Of a DNA stretch of 64,000 bases, positions 10,678-21,558 are shown piece by piece (the first letter of the stretch is position 1; every line of letters begins with the position of its first letter). The stretch covers positions 1,626,164-1,690,163 of the forward strand of contig JAVLUZ010000150.1 in NCBI GenBank assembly GCA_036768485.1, given 5' to 3'. This DNA is from Mermis nigrescens (Eukaryota > Nematoda > Enoplea > Mermithida > Mermithidae). The notes under the pieces are model-generated. The model saw only the letters and a program-made list of their open reading frames with translations. It did no database searches and was not told where the DNA came from. Position numbers and translations under genes: made by a program.

Positions 10678-11215
10678 TATGTAGATAGTGTATCTACACG
10701 TGCCGTTGACTTGTACGGCCTTTGGCGCACCTAAGTGCGCCAATTCCGACCATCCGGTCTTTTGGTTCCACTTTGGCGATCCAGCCATAGTTTTCAGATC
10801 GATAGTATGACATGCAGAGGCATTCCGACCACGCAGTGTCAATTGGTTGGACTCTTGTCGCTATGTGTCGCAAGGGATACAAAGATGCGACCTTTTACTG
10901 TGGAACCCCCTACAAGTCCCCTATCAATTTTTACATTTAAAACATAGGCAACATGACCGCTATTCACGTTGAGCCTGTGCGGAGACCCGAAAAATCTATG
11001 TGCAAGCAGCACCCATTTTTGTTATAAACACATTATACAATATTTTCTTCTTATATTACTGTAGGCCATTCCCCCTACGATTATTAGGTTAGTTGGTAGC
11101 AGTCTGCCTTTGCGTTTCTGGCGTGTCGTTTCCGACTGTATCAGCGCCATTGCTTGTAAATTGTTTTAATTTGGTAAAAGCACGAAAAGCAACTGCCTAG
11201 AGGTGCAATATATCG
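10678..11215 (+). repeat. Duplicated module, copy 2
   Basis: Direct copy of 6060-6609, starting with the same GTAGATAGTGTATCTAC hairpin. It keeps the peptide MTAIHVEPV.RPEKSM (from 10951), but the mini-gene donor GT is GC and the second exon is interrupted. It passes the point where copy 1 enters the gap (CTAGAGGTGCAATATATC), so it can be used to predict what the gap begins with. Confidence 0.75.
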
Positions 11216-11804
11216 CAGGCAGTTAGGATTTGGGATTGGGCCGGCCACTACTTTAATTCTTGCCGGATTTCGTTGGGTAAAACCTTTATTTATCATTTTG
11301 TGCAAAATTCATTATTCCTCTTTCGAACCAAAATCTATAAAAATTATTACATAATTTTCCGGCAGATTAGAGCTCTCTTGTTGTTGTGTATTTAGGTACA
11401 GAGTGCTATTGAACCGGAATTTATAAGTACTAGTTTCGCCATAGGTAATCTGGTGCGAAACCTTTTCAATTCTTTTCGCGAAAAATTATTCTTTGGTCTA
11501 AAAAGGTCCAAGGACCTAGGGCGAATACCGGGGTTATCTAATTAATCCTGGTTAAGATCTGCGGTCGGCATCTCCGTCCCATATTCTCCATAAGCACCGG
11601 ACCAATTACGTCCGTGGAGATTTTAGGTAGCAGGTATTCAGGGTCATTTTGGAAGAGTGCAGGCTTTTACTGCAGCTTGACCAGCGCAAGGCTGTAGCAT
11701 AGGTACTTAGGTAAGCCCCAAAGGTACTTACTGGGGTTCGTTGCTTTCGTAGTTGTTGTGTGTTGGGTATCTTCTCTGATCTGGCAAGGCTGTCGGTTTA
11801 GTTA
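11216..11804. other. No gene seen between repeat blocks
   Basis: Moderately AT-rich sequence without long frames, TIRs or tandem structure. Confidence 0.5.
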
Positions 11805-12029
11805 TCATAGGTAGCGCGATAGCGCATACCTATAATATACTTGGCCACTCTTTTTCTTATATGTTTTTCACAGCGAGTGCGAAATTTCTGTCCCCCCCAT
11901 CACAGCTATAACGGCACACATCTGAGGGTTGCGGTTTTTTTTAAAAGGTAGATAAAAAAAAACTTAATGCCCCCATTTTTTTATTGTTTACACTCAATAC
12001 CGAGCGTCGTGAGTGTGTAAAGTTTTACA

Positions 12030-12970
12030 CCAAAAATTCAAATAATTTGCGGAGCGCCAATTTTTTTTAAAATGTTTTCCCTGATTAGTAGGTTACGAAT
12101 CTGGTCTTAAAATTTCTTTACACTCATTGGTTGTTGCACAGGAGTGTAAATTAGACGGTTTTTTACAGTTTTTATGTAGCAAAGCATATCTAACTCAGTT
12201 TTACATTCTATGCAGTCTGATTGGTTTCAAAATGTAGACGGTTAAAAAATCTAGGGGAGACTTTTTTAATTTTTTTTTAAAGTAATATTCTCGAATTTAG
12301 AGGCGGTTTAATGTAAAGAGTCTGGGACAAAAAAAATTTTTCCCTGCCATATTATCCACGTGGTAGACAAAACGTGGTAACTACCTTAAAATGTGCCTCG
12401 TCTAAAGCGCTACACGTCAAAATTTATTTTGTTTCTCTACAATCAATATTGCGTTATCAGTGCAAGTGTAAACTTTAAACTGAAAAAATTTTTCCGCCCA
12501 TAGCGTCGTGGATGATGAATTTTTTTTAAAAAATGTTTTCCCTAATTAGTAGGTTACGAATCTGGTCTTAAAATTTCTTTACACTCATTGGTTGTTGCAC
12601 AGGAGTGTAAATTAGACGGTTTTTTACTGTTTTCATGTGCAAGAGCATATCTAACTCAGTTTTACATTCTATGCAGTCTGATTGGTTTCAAAAGGCAGAC
12701 GGTTGTAAAATCTAGGTGAAACTTTTTTTATTTTTTCATAAAAGTGATATTTTCGAATTTAGAGGCGGTTTATTGTAAAGAGTCTGAGACAAAAAATATT
12801 TTTTCCCTGCCATATTCTCCACTTAGTAGAAAGAACGTGGTAACTACCTTTAAAATCTGCCTCGCCTTAAGCGCTACCCGTCAAAATTTATTTTGTTTCT
12901 TTACAATCAATATTGCGTTATTAGTGCTGGTGTAAACTTAACACTGAAACAATTTTTTCTGCCCAGAGCG
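12030..12970 (+). repeat. Tandem duplication, unit about 460 bp
   Basis: Two head-to-tail copies share TTAGTAGGTTACGAATCTGG (about 12087 and 12548), CACTCATTGGTTGTTGCACA, TTACATTCTATGCAGTCTGA and TTCCCTGCCATATT. Copy B of the large repeat (55349 on) has only one unit, so the duplication is specific to copy A. Confidence 0.85.
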
Positions 12971-13354
12971 TCGTGGATGATGATATTTTTTTAAATGTTC
13001 TCTGTGAGGTCAGAATAACGAATCTGACCTTCAAACGTTTCTGCAATCAATACACAGTACCAGGGGTTTAAACTTTACACTATTGTGGATGAGCAAAAAA
13101 ACAGATTTTGTCTAAGATTTCTCTGCCAACTTTTTCGGTTATGAGCTAAGATAATTTAAATAGATAAAAATAAAGTAACTTTTAAGGGCTACACGTCGAA
13201 GCAAACCGCGTTCAAAAAAACGTAATATTGAGTTGTTTATGGGGGTGTAAAGTTCGAAATCTGAGAGTGTAAAATGGGCGAAAAAAACAGGTTTTTTCGT
13301 ATTTAATTGAGTAAATCATATCAAATATTTTGCGGAACATAAGTTTGGCAAATA

Positions 13355-13620
13355 CAAACGTACTACAATCAAAGGGCTACAAACTGGCCCAAACCGAATT
13401 TATTTACACTCAATGGGGCGTTCGGTTCAGATTTTTAAAGTTTACAATGTGGTGGACAGTGAAAAATACGTATTTGTCCATATTTTTGTTCGCCACTCCT
13501 TAGAAAGTACTTTATTTTTATCCTATTCGACCTCTCCCGACTTCTGAACAGAGAAAGTGGAGTGTAAATGAATTCGGTTTGGGCCAGTTTGTAGCCCTTT
13601 AATTGTAGTACGTTTGTATG
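13355..13620. repeat. Inverted repeat with arms of about 60 bp
   Basis: ACGTACTACAATCAAAGGGC and GGCCCAAACCGAATTTATTT (13358-13406) recur as their reverse complement at about 13561-13618, enclosing about 150 bp. The left arm alone is present in copy B near 56760. Confidence 0.75.
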
Positions 13621-14006
13621 TGCCAAACTTATGTTTGTAAACTTTACACTGAAAAAATTTTTTGGGAAAAAATTCGGTTCGGGTTTTTTGAAACAGATGA
13701 AAAAAACCGATTGATTGCCCCAGATGTACATTCTTGTGCTCAATTTCCATACGCACGTACACGACCGTTAAGCGCAACGCTTAAGCGAGTCGCTCGAAGC
13801 CACCTTCCCCTAAAAATTATTATATTTTTCATTCCTTTCCCACACATATTTTTAATCCAAATCCGGGATAGGAAAATGGGCACTCGGGCTTAATGCGACT
13901 TGAGTACGAATTGGTACCTATTTGAGTTATCATATCTTACATGTGTTAAAAGATCATATGTGTGTGTCTCATATTTGTGCCTGTCTCGTTTGTACATATC
14001 TTTACC

Positions 14007-14170
14007 CAGGGGCGGATTTAGGGGGGGGGCGGCCGTCTCCCCATTGGCCCAAAAAGTGCGCAAAATTAAGCATTTTTAAGCGATTTTTAGCGATTTTCGG
14101 GTTAAAACGGCTTATTTTTCCGCCCAAGTCAGGGTTCCGCCCCCTTAGGAAAATCTTAGATCCGCCACTG
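14007..14170. mobile_element. hAT-type MITE, CAGKGGCGGAT family (164 bp)
   Basis: Ends CAGGGGCGGATTTAGGG and AGATCCGCCACTG. Flanks TCTTTACC (13999-14006) and CCTTTACC (14171-14178) agree at 7 of 8 positions. A short version of the family, like 41866-42009 and 48663-48856. Confidence 0.85.
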
Positions 14171-15610
14171 CCTTTACCGTAAGCTTTGCCCATAGGCCTA
14201 TTGTCGTATTCATAGATCCTTTTCATCTCTTGGTTCGTGTTGTTACGTCTCTTTTTCCGCATCAGTTAAAACTGCGTGCGAGCGCAGTTTTGACGGCACT
14301 TTAAGATTTTACATTTTACAATTAGTTTTTGAGCCTGAGAGCCTCTCCGCCAGCTTCCGCGCTGAGCGTATCTTTTTTCTCTTTTCGTCGCCGCACGTGA
14401 GCAGACTCCGTACGTACGCTTTTTATCTGCTTGCTTGGCTGCAGAACTCGCCTGTTAGTTTTCCTGCGTAGTGTGCACGCTTCTTTTCGCCGTACGCTTT
14501 GTTTGTAATCATTCGTGTTTGTGCCAATTGGCATCAGTTGTTGTATGCCTTTGGCAGGGCTTTGTCTCCTTGTTCAATTACATTGTTTGATTTTACCCGA
14601 TTAGCGTAACACGACGGTCAGCAGCATGTATCCTCCATGCTGTCGCTTTTTAATTGTTTCATAATTTTTTTGTCCAAAAAATATTGTAAAAATTAATTAT
14701 TTAATTAACGATGCTGGGCTCTTTTGAATTTCCGTGCTGTTGAATTCTGTCCTTGTGTATACTTAGGAACCCTTAATATTTTCAAGCACCGGAATTCGGT
14801 CCAAAACAAGTTAAATAATAATCTTTTTGAGCCCTCAATTAGGTTTCCGGGGAACTTACTTTAATTAGGTACTTAATCTCAAAAGGGTTAAATAAGTAAG
14901 TTTCACTAGGTGCGTGCGTAGAGGGACGGGCTACCTTGAATAGGCCGGGCCGCTTACCCCCGGATCGCCGGCTGGTGATCGACCTCCTAAAAAGGTTGAG
15001 AACCCCCGTGTGAGCGCATAAGCTTGAGATTGGGGTTAAGTAAGCGAAGTGAACGTAGCTTGAGTCTACGTTAACACATCTGATATTTATTTGTCCTTGG
15101 GCCATTCTGGAGACTTAATTTTTTCATAAATGTTGATCGTAATATCAGAATTACGAATCCGACTGAAATTTTCTTTAAACTCTGTGGTTGTGTAAAGTTT
15201 ACACTGCCTATTAACTCAACTCTTGTTCTATAGCCTTGCGGAAGCTTAATTTTTTCAAAATGCTCTATGTAAAATCAGAATTGAGAATCGGACTATTAGT
15301 TTTCTCTACGCCTAGTAGTTGTGTAAAGTTTGCACTAATCATTTGTTGTTAAAATGAAGTTTATACTACAAATTTATTTTACTTCCAAATCTGAGCGTTA
15401 GTGTTCCTTACACTTGATATTTACGTAAAGATAATGCTGAAAACTTTGATCTGTTAAAATAATGTGAGGTTGTCTTGTTTGAAAAGGATAATGCTGATGT
15501 AAGAACATTATTGTTTTCCGTGTTCTTGGACTGCTGTCATTATAATGGCATGTTACTGTATGTGTTTACTGACTGATGTACTCAAATCATACTAATTAAA
15601 AGTGGGGTAC

Positions 15611-16336
15611 TAGCAAAGAAAAATGCTCCGATGGAACAAAAAAGATGAATATACTTGGAATTGTGGATTATTAAGGATGTAAAAGGAGGGGACTAGGAAA
15701 AATCTACCTAAAGTCGCAAAATCTGCTAAAAATCAGACTTTCTCTAAGCAACGCAAAAAATCTATGTATATTCTGCGGCCAACAGATTAAAATAAATATT
15801 TAACCATAAGAATGATTGAAAAAGCAGCACGTTAGCTAAGCAGTAGCTATGGGAAATGATATTGAGTAAAGTAACAGTCTTCTAAGCCAATTGAATGAAT
15901 TAGCAAACATCGAAGACAATTGGAGACATGGTTGGTTTAAAACAGTAGGAAACGCGTATACACTAGCACGCCTGAAACGATTGTGTGCACTAATCAATCG
16001 GCCCTTGCTTTGCTTGCTATAATGCTCATAACAAAATAAAACAACTTGAAATACAATACCTCTTAGTTTTCTATCAATCAGGTGCCAGCAATTTAAAAAA
16101 GTAACCTTGATAGATTTCGTACACTCTTATCTGAAACTTCGAACATTATTTAAAACTTTTTTTATAGGCCGCAGAATATACATCGATTTTTTGCGTTGCT
16201 TAGAGAAAGTCTGATTTTTAGCAGATTTTGCGACTTTAGGTAGATTTTTCCTAGTCCCCTCCTTTAACATCCTTAATAATCCACAATTCCAAGTATATTC
16301 ATCTTTTTTGTTCCATCGGAGCATTTTTCTTTGCTA
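15611..16336. mobile_element. MITE with TIRs of about 190 bp, copy a
   Basis: TAGCAAAGAAAAATGCTCCG at the left end and its reverse complement at the right extend inward for about 190 bp with few differences (15611-15785 against 16160-16336). The loop is AT-rich and non-coding. Other copies: 24586-26257 and 57728-58508. Flanks are GTAC and GTCC; no convincing target duplication. Confidence 0.85.
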
Positions 16337-17913
16337 GTCCGTACATACTTCAAGTACTAAATCAGCCAACTCGTTTGCGCGCGCTAAGATACTCCAATAA
16401 CTCGAAAGCGGGCGAAGCCCTCTAAGTTACACATAGCACGTGATTGTCCCATTCTCAACAATAATGTTTCATCATATCCTCTAAATTTGTTTTAATTTAC
16501 CACATTTTTCTTTTTCTTATAGCTTTAAATCTTTTATTATCATCTTTATAATTTAATGGTAGGTTTAAACTTTAAGCTCCTCTTAGTTTACAACTCTCGC
16601 TTAGCAAGCTCATTTTTCAAAATCATTCTGTCATGATCAGTCGCTTAGACTATAGTTTAGTGCATGCAACTTTCAGTTTTCAAGATAATCGCACAAAACG
16701 TTTTTCAGTAGAACAAGAAACGGATGCACTTTACTTAAAAAGATTCAATTTTCATATGTCCGTCTTTTACACTTTACACTACAGGTTTTGTACTGAATGT
16801 CCATCCCCAAACGGATAAAATTTTTCACAAAACTTACGTAATCTTACCATTATGATAATATCTTGCCGTCATAACTACCTTGAATCATTAACATATATGT
16901 AATTTAAAATCTTGTATGCATCTTTTGTTTTACTATATCTGTCTTGACTTAGTAGGTACATGTATTATTTATTGACGTTTATACGAATTATACTCATATG
17001 TATACAAGCTATACATGAATATATAATCGCCAGACCTTAACCCTTTATTATGGGCCATCCGGAAAAACGGACGCAACTTTGATAGCTCACCACAGCCAAA
17101 ATATAGAAGGGGTGTGATCCTGTAAAGTGAGATACTTCATGGGTACTTAAACTTGAATCCTTAGCCCAGCCCCGGTCCAGGCCGGTAGCTGAGCCCGGGC
17201 CCGTTTTTTAGCTCGGTCGATCACTGGGGGTTGACCCCCGCATAATGGCTGCTAACCCCTTCGAAAAATGGCAGCTACTCCAGAATTGTCGATTTTTAGG
17301 AAAATTGTAAAAAATGTGCTTTTTAAGCGTTTTCAGCTCATTTTTGGCTTAAGTTCAATATTTTCGGCGCTTTGCGTCATATACACATTCCTTTATTTTA
17401 CGTTGTTCAGATTTCTCGATTTTTTTTCAAATTTTCTTCGAAATTTTTTTTCGTTGTCCCTCCCATACGTCTAAAACCAGTGTTTATGACGTGTACCCGA
17501 CGTGTTTTAGTTTGAAAAGACGCGCTTTATAAAAATTCTTTAGGCCCGAACCCCTTCCCATGCTGTTCATGTACAGGCTCTAGACCACCTGAATAGGTAA
17601 AAATGAACATTTTTTACTGGAAATGAGGCGAGCTAAAGACCAAAAATTTTTGAGAATTGAAAAATATCTTAAAAAGTGCTTTAAATTGACTTGAAATTGT
17701 ACAATAAAGTAGTTTTAATGCTATTTTAGCGCTCCTCCCAGTTTTTGAGGTCATTATGGCCCAAAAAAGCTCAACTTTTGACCCCTAGACTGCCTGGCCT
17801 GGCCCCCTCTATTCCAGATCGACCATGCTATGTATCTACATAGGTCGTAAGCATTAAATCAACCAATCAACAAGACATAGAATCATTATTGACAATTGCC
17901 GGACTAATCAGCG
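16337..17913. other. Repeat remnants, no gene
   Basis: About 17170-17830 carries remnants of two non-autonomous families. One is a GC-rich CGGGCCCG stretch near 17200. The other is a unit ending GACCATGCTA at about 17830, related to 24897-25614 and 59900-60104. 16337-17060 shows nothing recognisable. Confidence 0.5.
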
Positions 17914-18258
17914 TCAGCCGTGACTCTTTTGCAAATGACTTTCGAACAAATCCAACAGGCGCCTAATTTCCTTGATCTGTTTGGCCAGCGGCGGCAAAGT
18001 GGCCCTCAAGTTATGCAGTAGTTCCTCACATTTGGCCAGCATTTGATAAGTGGCCCTTACTGTACAGTCGACTGAGTCGCACGCGTGCGAAACGCTTTCA
18101 GCGTAAGCAGCGGAACATTGGCTGCTCAAACGGGCGGCCTCGCCCAACGAGCCTTTGAATTCAGACAAAGTCCGGTCCAATTGGGTGGCCACGTGATAAG
18201 CCTGGCGTTCTAGTTCGCTCAAGGCAGCCCGCAAAGTGGCAGAATAGCTTGAAGCTGA
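17914..18258 (-). CDS. BORCS6: BORCS6 (BORC subunit 6), last exon
   Basis: BORCS6 (lyspersin) is a subunit of BORC, the cytosolic complex on lysosomes that recruits ARL8 and kinesin to move lysosomes outward. The exon follows a TTTAG acceptor (exon from 18258, phase 0) and ends at TGA 17916-17914; in-frame sequence before the acceptor contains a stop, so it is not a first exon. Its 114 residues match the family C-terminal helical domain: a heptad-like first helix (LSELERQAYHVATQLDRTL), then SVSHACDSVDCTVRATYQML, AKCEELLHNL and LAKQIKEIRRLLDLFES. The match to the conserved AVD...MY.LMAKCEEL...IK.I...LD.FE pattern is by recall, not by alignment. The reading frame is intact, so the gene looks functional. 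Confidence 0.85.
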   Translation of the reverse strand, partial: SASSYSATLRAALSELERQAYHVATQLDRTLSEFKGSLGEAARLSSQCSAAYAESVSHACDSVDCTVRATYQMLAKCEELLHNLRATLPPLAKQIKEIRRLLDLFESHLQKSHG

Positions 18259-18548
18259 CTAAACGTCAACAATGCTCTTATATAGCGAATTTTAAGTGTG
18301 AAACGCCGAATTCAATTCTATCCAATTTTTCAGATGCAATGAATTTTTAAATTGAGTTCAGTTTTAAAAATCTTGTTTCATTCAAAAACTTCAAAAACCT
18401 TTTTGAATCAGGTTGATTTTGCACTTTGCAGGCATCTTACAATATTCAAAGAAAATGAAACACAAATTTTTGTCGAATACGGGAAATTATTATTTCTTAG
18501 TCTCTACAGACGCATGAGCTGCTTTTTGAATTGAAAGGACCGGTTCCA

Positions 18549-19238
18549 CAGGCCCGTATCCAGAATTTTATTTAGAGGGTAGGGCGAAAATTTTTGAGGT
18601 CACGTTTAGATATCTCGATAAGCATAGGTGAAAATCAAGGCAGTTTTGAGCGTCTCTTGGCGAGCTCTATCCGATGGTGAAGAAAAAACTAAAAAAATTC
18701 CAAAAAATTTTCACCTCATTTCTTACAGATAATGAGCAAATGTATCGTTTAAGCTATCTGCCGAACTGATTTCTCATTATTCATTCGACGAATTATTTCT
18801 TATCTTTGAGATTAATTATTATCAATCATTGAGCTTTACAGAGAAAACCAAAACAGATAATAAATGATTCAGCGCGAAGCGCAAAACAATTTGACGCGTA
18901 CTGCGTGTCAAGCTTAAATTGGAGCGGTTTTGAGCGGGCTAAAGGACAAAAAATATAAAAATGGATCCGGCGCATTGCGCCGGAATGCACTGTATGTCTA
19001 ACTCAAATTTGAGCGATTTTGAGCGGTTTAAAAGACAAAGCTTTACATAAACAGTAAATCTGGCGCGAAGCGCCGGAAAATTTTGTAAAATTTTCATCTT
19101 TAAAAGTACGCTAAAAACCCGTTTTGGTGGTGTTTTAGACACACTTCGCCCATTTTCCACTGTTTCCTTTAGGGGACTCTTGGGAGAAACAAAAATTTTT
19201 TTCATTTCGGGGGGGGGGGGGGGCTGAATACGTGCCTG
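18549..19238. mobile_element. MITE, CAGGCCCGTATCCAG family (690 bp)
   Basis: Ends CAGGCCCGTATCCAG and CTGAATACGTGCCTG. Flanks CGGTTCCA and CGGGTCTA agree at 6 of 8. The interior has CGCGAAGCGCC palindromes and a poly-G run (about 19210-19223). It lies just upstream of the BORCS6 last exon, in its intron. Confidence 0.7.
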
Positions 19239-19528
19239 CGGGTCTATATCTAGAAAAAAGGAAGGAGAGAAACTAAAAAAAACTTTTTGCTCCACTCCAA
19301 ACTGAACAAAAACCTGTCGTTTAAACATTCAAACTCTACTCTAAAAATCTATTAACCAACAGCTATGTGCAAACGAGGGCAGAAAGAAAATTCGGGAGGG
19401 GGGTCAGGATGGGTAAAATCGCCAAAAATGTTACTAAAAATAGAATTCTGGGGGTCACAGTAATCCGAGGGGGAGTTTCAACTTATTGAGGGGGTACAAA
19501 GCCCCCCCCCACGCCCATGTGTAGCTAT

Positions 19529-19768
19529 CACACCTTGGCGTGGAGAGTTGGGGGTATGCACCCCCAGAAACCCAAATACCCCTCCCCCAATTCAATTTTC
19601 ATATTTTTTTCCAAGTTTTTTACGCAAGTATTTGATGCAAATGGATAGTGCTCGATGAGAAACGTTGAAAAATGGTGTTTTTTCGCCATACGACCATTTT
19701 TAAGGCCATTTTTACCCTTGAAAAATCTTGCACCCATCAGAATTTTGGTGCTGCCCTGCCCACCTATG
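19529..19768. mobile_element. MITE, CATAGGTGGGC family
   Basis: Ends CACACCTTGGCGTGG and CTGCCCACCTATG; flanks GTAGCTAT and GTGGCTAA agree at 6 of 8. Family landmarks GATGCAAATGGATAGTGCT and TTGAAAAATCTTGCACCC are present. Confidence 0.8.
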
Positions 19769-20097
19769 GTGGCTAATGGGTCGGAGTTTCAATGCAGGAT
19801 AGGAATAGATAAACGTTCATGTACACAATAGTTGAGAGATTGGGTAATCCCCAATCCACCCCATCCTTGATCGATTCTCCTCCATCCTCATTAGAGTTTT
19901 CGACCATTCCCGACATGGACAAACAACTTGCGTTTAAGGGCCATTTCAGGCGCTTTTTCGCCATCTTTTGGCAAAAATTGAAAGGTCATTTTCCATCCCA
20001 TCGAATGGAAAATCGCTGGTGACCCATCCCAAATTCCGAATATGGATAAAATTATGAGAAAAAAGAGAAACGAGGGGAGCACGACTGGACACATGAG

Positions 20098-20324
20098 CAC
20101 GAGTAGGCGTGGGGGTTATGCACCCCCATAAGTTCGAATACCCCCAACAGAATTCACTTTTTGATTTTTGTTGATCTTTTTCGCAATTTTTTGATGCCAA
20201 TGGATAGTGTTCGATGAGAAACGTTGAAAAATCGCGTTTTTCGCCATACCACCATTTTTAAGACCATTTTTTTGACCATTGAAAAATCTTGCACCCCTTA
20301 GAATTTAGGTGCTACTTACCCATG
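20098..20324. mobile_element. MITE, CATAGGTGGGC family
   Basis: Family landmarks intact; ends CACGAGTAGGCGTGGG and ACTTACCCATG; flanks CACATGAG and GACATAAG agree at 6 of 8. Confidence 0.72.
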
Positions 20325-20646
20325 GACATAAGTAAAAACAATAGGTCCAAAGTAATAAAAGGGATACAATGTGGAAAAAGACGCGAAATGAACAAATTGA
20401 ATGGAAAAGGACCTAGAGTTTACCGGTTGAAGACCCTAACCCAACTTTTGCGGAAAAAGTATATTTCTGTACTAAATTTATTAAGTTAACAAGCAGATCT
20501 GTTTTCTAAAACCCTTTAAACCATTTATACAGAAATACAAAAACCAGTCGTTGAAAAGCGGATAATGAAGCATAATAAGGTAAGGAATGAGGAAATAATG
20601 AATTGAGCACACACATGCACACTGAAGGTGAGGTATGGAAGGTATT

Positions 20647-20864
20647 CACACCTGAGCTTGGATATACACCCTCAGAAACCAAAACAACTCCCCCAGACTT
20701 CAGTTTTCGAACTTTTTTGTTTTTTCGCAATTTTTTGATGCCAATGGATGGTGCTCGATGAGAAACGTTGAAAAATGATGTTTTTCGCCATACCATCATT
20801 TATAAGGTCATTTTTTAACCTTTGAAAATTTTGCACACCAGAATATCGGTGCCATTCGCCTATG
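20647..20864. mobile_element. MITE, CATAGGTGGGC family
   Basis: Ends CACACCTGAGCTTGG and CATTCGCCTATG; flanks AAGGTATT and GAGGTATT agree at 7 of 8. Third copy of the family within 1.4 kb. Confidence 0.82.
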
Positions 20865-21558
20865 GAGGTATTCCTCCACCCGAAATTTTGGAATGCATAA
20901 CCCCTCTGGCCATTTTCGACCATAACTGGTTGCTTGAACCGTGAAAAAGCGTCAGATGAAGTCTAAGAGCGTAATTACAAGTGCATATGCTTATTTTTCA
21001 AGCAGTAGATTCTTCAATGCATTCTTCCAGACATTCTTATTTTACTAATTTGCATGAATTTTATGTTACAGGTCTTTCCATTGCCTTTATTGATATTGTT
21101 TTCACCAAATTTAACCATAAATATTCATGAAAAATCGAATTCGACAAATTAAGCACATAAATTTGACATTAAAAAGGTTAAAAACCCATTTACCCCTCCC
21201 CCGCGGAAACTCGGTTTCCTCCCTCTCAGAGCTTTTGACCGTTTGCAAGTATAGAATTGGGTAAAAAGGAGATATAAACGAGAGAGAGAGATCCCAAAAG
21301 GATCTAAAACTTATCTTATAGCAGCATATGGTACTTTTTAAGGGGGAATTTCGCGCCATTTACGTTTGTGATCAAATATTATAATTTTGCTTCGGCTGAG
21401 TCATGTCGTCATTAGTAAAACAGTAACACGACGAAACCGCTGTTAACCTTACAATTAAATAATAGCTATTTATGTCGAAAGTTTATGTAAACTGGTGAAC
21501 ATAGTTGCCTTAACTTGCTGAAAGAGAAATTAAAAGTACAATTAATAGGAAGCACCTA

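Larger units (their letters stand above)
11805..16336 (+). repeat. Large dispersed repeat, copy A (about 4.5 kb)
   Basis: Colinear with 55349-58508. Both start TCATAGGTAGCGCG with a hairpin (ATAGGTA...TACCTAT) followed by AATATACTTGG. Both then run through AT-rich sequence peppered with GTGTAAAGTTTACACT-like words, and both finish with the long-TIR element at 15611-16336. No coding capacity was found. Copy A contains an internal duplication (12030-12970) and one hAT MITE (14007-14170). Confidence 0.85.

Noticed and set aside
13922..14182. Open frame ending in WPKKCAKLSIFKRFLAIFG... as a gene
   Set aside because: It coincides with a MITE bounded by TIRs and a near-perfect TSD; the same frame arises in other copies of the family.
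11805..16336. Helitron
   Set aside because: TC start and CTAG end are suggestive, but the hairpin is at the 5' end, the 3' end has long inverted repeats, and no Rep/helicase is present; kept only as a low-interest note.
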